Source: UBA4717 sp045580165
GTDB taxonomy: Bacteria > Bacillota > Clostridia > Oscillospirales > CAG-272
Length of the DNA: 11,648 nt
Direction: 5' to 3'
Assembly (NCBI GenBank): GCA_045580165.1
Contig: JAZNNG010000040.1
Coordinates: 1-11,648 of the forward strand
The position numbers and the translations under genes were made by a program. This document shows, piece after piece, positions 6,504 through 11,648 of the stretch. The notes below the pieces were generated by a model. That model had not been told where the DNA came from. It did not search any database and saw only the letters and a program-made list of their open reading frames with translations. The number at the start of each line of letters is the position of its first letter. The first letter of the stretch is position 1.

Positions 6504-6564
6504 GTAATATGTGAGCAAAAAAAGTAATATATGAGTAGAAAAGACCGATTTTGTGTGATATAAT
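6504..6564 (+). promoter_or_regulatory. Promoter of the uronate operon with 20-bp direct-repeat boxes
   Basis: An extended -10, TGATATAAT (TATAAT at 6559-6564), is preceded by a weak -35 (TAGAAA, 6536-6541). Upstream are two direct copies: GTAATATGTGAGCA (6504-6517) and GTAATATATGAGTA (6524-6537), 20 bases apart and matching at 12 of 14 positions. The second copy starts 35 bases before the -10 and overlaps the -35, the usual place for an AraC/XylS-type activator that binds same-orientation half-sites about two helical turns apart. The activator type is inference. Confidence 0.62.
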
Positions 6565-6575
6565 CTCTACGATGG

Positions 6576-6600
6576 GTGATTATGGAAAATTTTCGATCAC
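6576..6600 (+). promoter_or_regulatory. Inverted repeat in the uronate operon leader
   Basis: Just after the predicted transcription start, GTGAT (6576-6580) and ATCAC (6596-6600) flank a perfect 10-base palindrome GAAAATTTTC (6585-6594). It could be a repressor operator or a weak leader hairpin. The two palindromes are not exactly co-centred, so the assignment is weak. Confidence 0.3.
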
Positions 6601-6624
6601 TCGGTAACTACCAAGGAGGTAAAT

Positions 6625-7578
6625 ATGATAATTACTGATTATTTCCGCACTAAGCCCGATTTAACGTGGGATATGGCGCTTCAGTGCGGAGTCAAGAAGG
6701 GAACCATCCGTCTCCCTGAGGACAGTGACTTTGACGTAACCAGTCTTGAACACTTAAAGACTGTTAACGAGCGCTTTTTAAGCCGCGGTATCAAGCCGAT
6801 AATCGTTGAGCCGCTTCCCAACGAGCTTCACGATCACATAAAGATCGGCGATAATCATAGAGACGAATGCATTGAAAAGTTTATAAAGCTTATGGCAAAT
6901 CTCCGCGAGGTCGGAATAGACACGGTTTGCTTCAACTTTATGGCGCACTACGGCTGGACTCGTACAGGCTCGGACTATCCCGAGAGAGCAGGCGCTAAGG
7001 TAACGGGCTTCGAGCTTTCAAAATTCAAGCCCGACGGTTATACCATCAGCACCGAAAAAATGTGGGATAACTACGAATACTTCGTACGTGCGGCAGTTCC
7101 GTACGCCGAAAAGTACGGAATAAAGCTCGCGCTTCACCCGGACGATCCGCCTATGGCAGATTTCTTCGGAGTGGCAAGAATAATGACGAGCTATGAGAAT
7201 ATTCTCCGTGCCGTCAACACGGTGAACTCCCCGAATCTCGGCGTGACCTTCTGTCAGGCGTGTTACCATCTTATGGGTGCTGACTTAAGCGTCGCTATTC
7301 CCGAGCTTGCGAAAAAAATATTCTTCGTACACTTCCGTAACGTACGCGGAGATAAGACCAATTTCAGAGAGACCTTCCACGATAACGGCGACCTTGAAAT
7401 GGCAAAGATATTAAAGCTTTACGTTGATAACGGCGTTGACTGCCCCATCAGAGTTGACCACGTTCCCACCCTTTACGGCGAGGAAAGTGTAAACGCGGGC
7501 TACGATGCTCTCGGCAGACTTTATGCGATAGGTTATCTCAGAGGAATTCTCGAGTCTCTTGGCGCTTGCAGAACATAA
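6625..7578 (+). CDS. uxuA: Mannonate dehydratase, short UxuA-type
   Basis: Removes water from D-mannonate to give 2-keto-3-deoxy-D-gluconate (KDG). It is a TIM barrel with the UxuA signatures HPDDPP (171-176), TFCQACYH with Cys210, FVHFRNVRGD with His236, ETFHDNGDLEM (249-259) and PIRVDH with Asp278-His279. His171, Cys210, His236 and Asp278 correspond to the metal ligands I recall for this family. At 317 aa it is shorter than E. coli UxuA (394) and Bacillus-type forms (about 350-360), and the end of the metal motif reads VDHVPTLYGE instead of the usual PDHG. A perfect AAGGAGGT precedes the ATG at 6625. It is the first gene of a four-gene operon; 11 bases separate it from uxaC. A relative acting on a different aldonate is possible. 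Confidence 0.8.
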   Translation: MIITDYFRTKPDLTWDMALQCGVKKGTIRLPEDSDFDVTSLEHLKTVNERFLSRGIKPIIVEPLPNELHDHIKIGDNHRDECIEKFIKLMANLREVGIDTVCFNFMAHYGWTRTGSDYPERAGAKVTGFELSKFKPDGYTISTEKMWDNYEYFVRAAVPYAEKYGIKLALHPDDPPMADFFGVARIMTSYENILRAVNTVNSPNLGVTFCQACYHLMGADLSVAIPELAKKIFFVHFRNVRGDKTNFRETFHDNGDLEMAKILKLYVDNGVDCPIRVDHVPTLYGEESVNAGYDALGRLYAIGYLRGILESLGACRT

Positions 7579-7589
7579 GGGAGGACTTT

Positions 7590-8942
7590 ATGAATAAGGA
7601 TTTTCTTTTAACGGGTAAGCTTGCAAAGACTCTTTACAAGGAGATCAAGGATCTTCCCGTAATCGACTATCATAACCATCTGTCAAAGGCAGATATAGTA
7701 AGCAACAGGAAATTCTCGAATATCACCGAGCTTTGGATAACCCCTGACCCTTATAAGCACAGACTTATGAGAATAAAGGGAATTGACGAAAAGTACATAA
7801 CGGGAGACGCTACCGACTTTGAGAAGTTTGAGAAGTGGTGCGGCGTATTTCCCGAGCTCCTCGGAACACCCGTTTACGATTGGTGTCTGATGGAGCTTTC
7901 CGCCATATTCGGCATCGATACATTCCCCACAGCAGAAACTGCCAAGGAGCTTTGGGAAGAGCTTAACGCCAAGCTCGTTGACGATTCATACTCGGCACTT
8001 GAGCTTCTCAAAAGGGTGGGCGTTGAGTACGCCGCACCCTGCGCATCAATAACCGAGGACGTTTCGGTATACTTTGAAAGCGATACCTTCGCTCCCTCAC
8101 TCAGAGGCGACGATATTGTTGCTCCCGACGCTAAATTCATAGCGACTCTTTCAGAAGCCGCAGGCAAGGAAATCGGCAGCCTCTCCGACTTCTACGATGC
8201 GCTGAAGCTCCGACTTGACGAGTTTGAGAAGGCGGGCTGCGTTTTCTCGGATCACGCGATCGACGATTCGTTTATTTACGAGGAGGACGACGGAAACGCT
8301 GATAAATACTTTGCAAAGATACTCAGGGGCAAGGAGCTTGATGCTGACGAAGCGGTGCTTCTTAAATCGGAAATACTCAGATTTATGGCGTGCGAGTACG
8401 CGTGTCGAGGACTTGTTATGCAGCTGCATATAGGCGCGCTCCGCAAGACCAGCTCAAGACTCAGACGTATTGCGGGCGCGGCAGGCGGCTTTGCGGGAAT
8501 CGGAAGTGACATCAATATTTCCGAACTCACGCGCTTCCTCGATGACGTTGAGACCGCGGCAGGCTATTTGCCCAAGACCATACTCTTTACACTTAACCCC
8601 TCGTATAACGCGGCGCTTTCAATACTCAGCGGCTCGTATTCAAGGGACGGTGTCGGCGCGGTGGTGTCTCAGGGACCTGCGTGGTGGTGGTGCGACCACA
8701 TCACGGGAATGAGAGAGGTGTTTGAAAGCCTCGCGGTCTATTCCGCACTTTCCGAGTTCGTCGGTATGACAACGGACTCAAGAAGCTTTTTGTCTTTCGT
8801 AAGACACGATTATTTCCGCCGTACCCTTTGCTCGTATCTTGCCGATAAGGTGGAGTGCGGAGATTTCCCCGAAAGAGTTGACGACCTGATACTCATCGCA
8901 AAAAAGATGTGCTATCTGAACGCCAAGGAATTAATTAAGTAA
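7590..8942 (+). CDS. uxaC: Uronate isomerase (glucuronate/galacturonate isomerase)
   Basis: Interconverts D-glucuronate and D-fructuronate (and D-galacturonate with D-tagaturonate); an amidohydrolase-fold enzyme. The family opening VIDYHNHLS (His28, His30) with TELWITPDPYKHRLMR and GIDEKYITGDATD, the central QLHIGALR, LPKTILFTLNPSYN, and the late FVGMTTDSRSFLSFVRHDYFRR block are all typical. Length is 450 aa versus about 470. The usual GSGWWFND segment is changed to GPAWWWCDH. Start: ATG at 7590 with GGGAGG 5 bases upstream; an in-frame TTG at 7566 overlaps uxuA and is rejected. Since mannonate enzymes flank it, glucuronate is the likely physiological substrate. Confidence 0.93.
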   Translation: MNKDFLLTGKLAKTLYKEIKDLPVIDYHNHLSKADIVSNRKFSNITELWITPDPYKHRLMRIKGIDEKYITGDATDFEKFEKWCGVFPELLGTPVYDWCLMELSAIFGIDTFPTAETAKELWEELNAKLVDDSYSALELLKRVGVEYAAPCASITEDVSVYFESDTFAPSLRGDDIVAPDAKFIATLSEAAGKEIGSLSDFYDALKLRLDEFEKAGCVFSDHAIDDSFIYEEDDGNADKYFAKILRGKELDADEAVLLKSEILRFMACEYACRGLVMQLHIGALRKTSSRLRRIAGAAGGFAGIGSDINISELTRFLDDVETAAGYLPKTILFTLNPSYNAALSILSGSYSRDGVGAVVSQGPAWWWCDHITGMREVFESLAVYSALSEFVGMTTDSRSFLSFVRHDYFRRTLCSYLADKVECGDFPERVDDLILIAKKMCYLNAKELIK

Positions 8943-8977
8943 ATTTAACACCGCAGAAGCGGAGAAGGAGAATAATT

Positions 8978-9826
8978 ATGGATAAGTATTATGAAAACAA
9001 GGTAGCGGTAGTAACGGGCGCGGCAGGAACACTCTGCTCCGTTATAGCTGAGGACCTCGCAGAGAAGGGCGCAAAGGTAGTTCTCGTTGATATGAACGTA
9101 GAAAAGCTTAATGCACTCTGCGAAAAAATAACTGCAAAGGGCGGCTTTGCGATAGTTCGTCCCTGTGACATCACAAACGAAGAAGCAGTTGAAGCGCTTG
9201 CAGATGACGTCTATAAGGAGCTCGGACCCGTAAGCTTCCTTCTCAATGGCGCAGGCGGAAACAATATGAACGCTATGACCACAAACAACCAGTACGACGA
9301 GCGTGAGCTCACAGATGAGAAGCCCGAGGATATGAGATGCTTCTTCGACCTCAAGATGGAAAACGTAAAGAACGTTCTCGTGCTCAACACAATGGGTACG
9401 ATCATCCCTACAAGAGTGTTTGCAAAGCATATGATCGAGCTCAAGAACGGCGCGGTTCTTAACTTTGCTTCTATGAATACGTACCGTCCTCTCTCCAGAG
9501 TTCCCGCATACGCAATGAGTAAGGCTGCGGTCGCAAACCTCACACAGTGGCTTGCATACTACTTCGCACCTGCAGGAATCAGAGTTAACGCAGTAGCTCC
9601 CGGCTTCTTCGTAAACGAGAGAAGCATCAACTATCTCGGTACTGTTGAAACAGGCCTTACCGCAAGAGGTCAGAACGTAATCAACCATACCGCAATGGGA
9701 CGCTTCGGCGAAGCAAAGGATCTTCTCGGTACAGTAAACTTCCTTCTTGACGATAGAATGGCATCCTTTGTAACGGGTATCACGGTACCTTGCGACGGCG
9801 GCTTCCTTACAAGCGCAGGTCTTTAA
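8978..9826 (+). CDS. uxuB: SDR-type D-mannonate oxidoreductase (fructuronate reductase)
   Basis: NAD(P)H-dependent reduction of D-fructuronate to D-mannonate, linking UxaC and UxuA. It is a 282-aa short-chain dehydrogenase resembling B. subtilis YjmF/UxuB, not the unrelated larger E. coli UxuB. Visible are LLNGAGGN (Asn90), the family-specific FFDL insert (122-125), NFASMNTYRPLSRVPAYAMSK with catalytic Ser165, Tyr178 and Lys182, TQWLAYYFAPAGIRVNAVAPGFF, NHTAMGRFGE and VPCDGGF. The cofactor loop reads TGAAGTLC (13-20), with the last two canonical glycines replaced by Thr and Cys. Asp38 after strand 2 suggests NAD(H) preference. GAAGGAG lies 7 bases before the ATG. It sits 35 bases after uxaC and 25 before the GH39 gene. 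Confidence 0.85.
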   Translation: MDKYYENKVAVVTGAAGTLCSVIAEDLAEKGAKVVLVDMNVEKLNALCEKITAKGGFAIVRPCDITNEEAVEALADDVYKELGPVSFLLNGAGGNNMNAMTTNNQYDERELTDEKPEDMRCFFDLKMENVKNVLVLNTMGTIIPTRVFAKHMIELKNGAVLNFASMNTYRPLSRVPAYAMSKAAVANLTQWLAYYFAPAGIRVNAVAPGFFVNERSINYLGTVETGLTARGQNVINHTAMGRFGEAKDLLGTVNFLLDDRMASFVTGITVPCDGGFLTSAGL

Positions 9827-9851
9827 TCAAAACAAACCGGAGGACAGAAAA

Positions 9852-11414
9852 TTGAGTATCATAATCAATTCCGAAAAGGTTATAAAGAAGCAACATAATT
9901 TCTGGAACCACATTTTGTTTCACCCCACCGACGCAGTTGAGGACGAATGGGGTCAGAAGATCCTCAATCAAATAGCAGATGATAAGGCATCGGACTACGT
10001 GCGCATATATACAATGTTCGAGGATATGGTCACAAGAGGCGAGGACGGAAAGCTCGTATTCGACTACACCGAGAGCGACGTTCGTCTTGACTATCTTGTT
10101 TCCAAGGGCTTTAACCTCATTCTTACCTACGCATTCATTCCCGAATGCTTAAACGGCGGAAGTGATAACCCGAACGACTATATGGGCCCGAGATATAAGG
10201 GCAAGAAGTTCTGTACCTTGCCGCCCAAGGATTTTTCCGAATGGGAACAGGTGTGCTACGAGTACACAAAGCACATTACGGAGAGATACGGCAAGGAAAA
10301 GGTTGCAAGCTGGTATCTTATGTGCTATAACGAGCCCGAGCTCGGCTTCTTCCAAAAGGGACTTTCACAGCAGTTCAAGGAAAAGGCGGGAGATATGTCG
10401 ACTGAAGACTACTATGACAGTCAGCTCCCCGTTGAGGCGTCCAAAATAAAAATGGTAGATTATACCAAGCTTTACGCATACTTCGTAAAGGGTGTTCTGA
10501 AGGTAGACGAGAGCTACATAGTCGGAGGACCTGCAGCGGCGCGTCCTTACACGGTCGATTTCTTCCTTGAAAATCTTCACAGAGATTATCCGGGTACAAG
10601 AATCGACTTTGTCAGCGGTCACACCTACGGTACTGAGCCGTATTGGGTAAACAGTGGCAAGCGTCCCATCAAGGCAGGTAACAACCTTGAGAGAGTTATG
10701 GACTACGTTGCGGCAGTCAAGAAGCATTTTCCCGACGGAAATATGGAAATAATGATAGACGAGTGGGGACTCGGCGGCGCAGGCTTCTACGACCTTGAAA
10801 AGTGTCCGAAGTACATTTGCCGTGAGACTGAGATATTCTCGGCTTACTTTGCAGACCTCATCGTCGATTATATCGAGCACGATATCAAGATAAGCAGAAC
10901 GAATCTCTGCCTCTCGGGACAGCACGATATGACCAAGGACTTTACGGGATACCGTAATTTCTTCACGCTCAGCTTTATCAAGAAGCCGATATACAATATG
11001 TTCGTCCTCGTCGCAAAGATAAAGGACAGAGTGCTTGAGCACGGCGGAACGGGCGACGAAAATCTCAGAATGCTTGCGACCCGTGACGATAGCGGCAATC
11101 ATAACATAATGTTCACGTACAGAACACCTTATTTTGACGGTAATCTTGCCGACAGAGTGGAGACCGTAACGGTGAAGGGCGTTACGGGCAAGAAGAAGGT
11201 AGTGGAGTGGAGAATAGACAAGTTCCACACCAATCCTTACGCGCTTTGCTTAAGAAAGGGATATGACGGAACAAACCTCACACCCGAGCAGGTAGAGGAG
11301 CTTCGTGAGGAAGGACTTATGAAGCCTGTACGCGAGTACGAGGTAGAGGCAAACGGCGAGCTCAAGATCGACGTAACGCTTTCCGACAACTGTGTTGTAA
11401 TGCTCGAATTCTAA
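9852..11414 (+). CDS. GH39-type glycoside hydrolase (xylosidase/iduronidase-like), cytoplasmic
   Basis: A 520-aa clan GH-A retaining hydrolase whose length and layout fit GH39 (beta-xylosidase, alpha-L-iduronidase). WYLMCYNEPELG carries the acid/base Glu161, FVSGHTYG the strand-6 His257, and MEIMIDEWG the nucleophile Glu304; a C-terminal beta-domain follows (about 400-520). There is no signal peptide, so the substrate must be imported. Start: TTG at 9852 with GGAGG 8 bases upstream; the protein's natural beginning follows directly. Being last in the uronate operon, it probably releases xylose or a uronic acid from short acidic oligosaccharides (for example glucuronoxylan or glycosaminoglycan fragments). 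That substrate is inference; the NEP context (CYNEPE rather than WNEPN) is atypical for characterised xylosidases. Confidence 0.8.
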   Translation: MSIIINSEKVIKKQHNFWNHILFHPTDAVEDEWGQKILNQIADDKASDYVRIYTMFEDMVTRGEDGKLVFDYTESDVRLDYLVSKGFNLILTYAFIPECLNGGSDNPNDYMGPRYKGKKFCTLPPKDFSEWEQVCYEYTKHITERYGKEKVASWYLMCYNEPELGFFQKGLSQQFKEKAGDMSTEDYYDSQLPVEASKIKMVDYTKLYAYFVKGVLKVDESYIVGGPAAARPYTVDFFLENLHRDYPGTRIDFVSGHTYGTEPYWVNSGKRPIKAGNNLERVMDYVAAVKKHFPDGNMEIMIDEWGLGGAGFYDLEKCPKYICRETEIFSAYFADLIVDYIEHDIKISRTNLCLSGQHDMTKDFTGYRNFFTLSFIKKPIYNMFVLVAKIKDRVLEHGGTGDENLRMLATRDDSGNHNIMFTYRTPYFDGNLADRVETVTVKGVTGKKKVVEWRIDKFHTNPYALCLRKGYDGTNLTPEQVEELREEGLMKPVREYEVEANGELKIDVTLSDNCVVMLEF

Positions 11415-11420
11415 ACAAAC

Positions 11421-11456
11421 AAAAGGCTCACTTCAGAGGAAGTGAGCCTTTATTTA
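11421..11456 (+). terminator. Intrinsic terminator of the uronate operon
   Basis: A perfect 13-bp stem (AAAGGCTCACTTC at 11422-11434 with 11439-11451), AGAG loop, then TTTATTTAT, starting 7 bases after the GH39 stop codon. The flanking A-run makes it partly usable in both directions. Confidence 0.9.
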
Positions 11457-11527
11457 TGCGAGATAAACGTGTATGGGTCGAGATCTTGCTTGCGGGAAAA
11501 TAAAATACGCGTCTTAAAGTTTTTGGG

Positions 11528-11565
11528 GCGCCTTTTTTCAAAAAGGCGCAAAGGTGCGAAGCACC
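11528..11565. repeat. Two adjacent intergenic hairpins
   Basis: A perfect 10-bp inverted repeat GCGCCTTTTT / AAAAAGGCGC (11528-11537 with 11540-11549) is followed by GGTGC-gaa-GCACC (11553-11565). Both lie in non-coding DNA after the operon terminator. The look is that of a dispersed intergenic repeat; it may continue to the window edge. Confidence 0.6.
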
Positions 11566-11648
11566 GTAATAAAAAAAGACACCCGCCATACGGGAGGAGA
11601 TTTTGTTGCTGCAAATCTTTGCTCGCGCATCGCCTGTCGGGGCGTCCC
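11566..11648. repeat. Hairpin-rich right edge, candidate dispersed repeat
   Basis: The stretch contains CCCG-ccata-CGGG (11582-11594), which on the minus strand is followed by TGTC and seven T's (11577-11571) and could be a weak terminator for a minus-strand gene beyond the window, plus CGCC / GGCG pairing near 11634-11645. The minus strand is open in one frame from 11648 to a TGA at 11538, but there is no start context and the hairpins explain the composition better than coding does. Confidence 0.35.

Noticed and set aside
8945..9688. 247-codon minus-strand open frame opposite the SDR gene
   Set aside because: Antisense to a gene with intact catalytic residues; composition typical of a shadow frame.
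10365..11228. 287-codon minus-strand open frame opposite the GH39 gene
   Set aside because: Antisense shadow of a conserved hydrolase; no recognisable domain or start signal.
11538..11648. Minus-strand open frame at the right edge as a partial gene
   Set aside because: No known motif, made of hairpin DNA, and similar open frames are frequent in intergenic repeats; kept only as a repeat observation.

Overview
The window looks like a chromosomal segment from a gut- or rumen-type Clostridia (Oscillospirales/Ruminococcaceae-like). The support is AT-rich intergenic DNA, strong AGGAGG-type ribosome binding sites, some TTG starts, Bacillus/Clostridia-type uronate enzymes and palindromic intergenic repeats of a kind common in these bacteria. 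The taxonomic call is inference from style; no rRNA or marker gene is present.

Left edge (1-350): the first 23 codons of an IS3/IS150-type OrfA transposase run off the window on the minus strand, preceded by a near-palindromic IS end. Next come a plus-strand intrinsic terminator with no gene in view and a 114-bp MITE/REP-like palindromic repeat whose outer hairpin plus T-run also serves as the probable terminator of the arg operon.

Minus strand (351-4631): a compact arginine operon, transcribed argC-argJ-argB-argD, encoding the acetylated steps from N-acetylglutamate to N-acetylornithine plus the acetyl-recycling enzyme ArgJ. argC has a good sigma-A promoter whose -35 lies inside an ARG-box-like operator. 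Two more ARG-box-like 18-mers sit about 60 bp upstream with the 21-bp start-to-start spacing of classical paired ArgR sites. argF, argG, argH and argR are not in the window.

Plus strand (4953-11414): two transcription units for uronic-acid-containing glycans. The first is a single cytoplasmic clan GH-A glycoside hydrolase with its own terminator. The second is a four-gene operon: a short UxuA-type mannonate dehydratase, UxaC uronate isomerase, an SDR-type mannonate oxidoreductase (B. subtilis YjmF-like) and a GH39-type hydrolase. Together these would release D-glucuronate from imported oligosaccharides and convert it to fructuronate, mannonate and 2-keto-3-deoxygluconate. The importer, KDG kinase/aldolase and regulator must lie elsewhere.

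The most interesting signal is regulatory. The two glycan promoters share a near-identical 15-bp box (AAAAAGTAATAT[T/A]TG) exactly 35 bp before an identical TATAATCT, each with a related upstream copy about 20 bp away. This suggests one dedicated activator controls both units. The right edge (11415-11648) holds the operon terminator and further hairpin-rich repeat DNA with no convincing gene.
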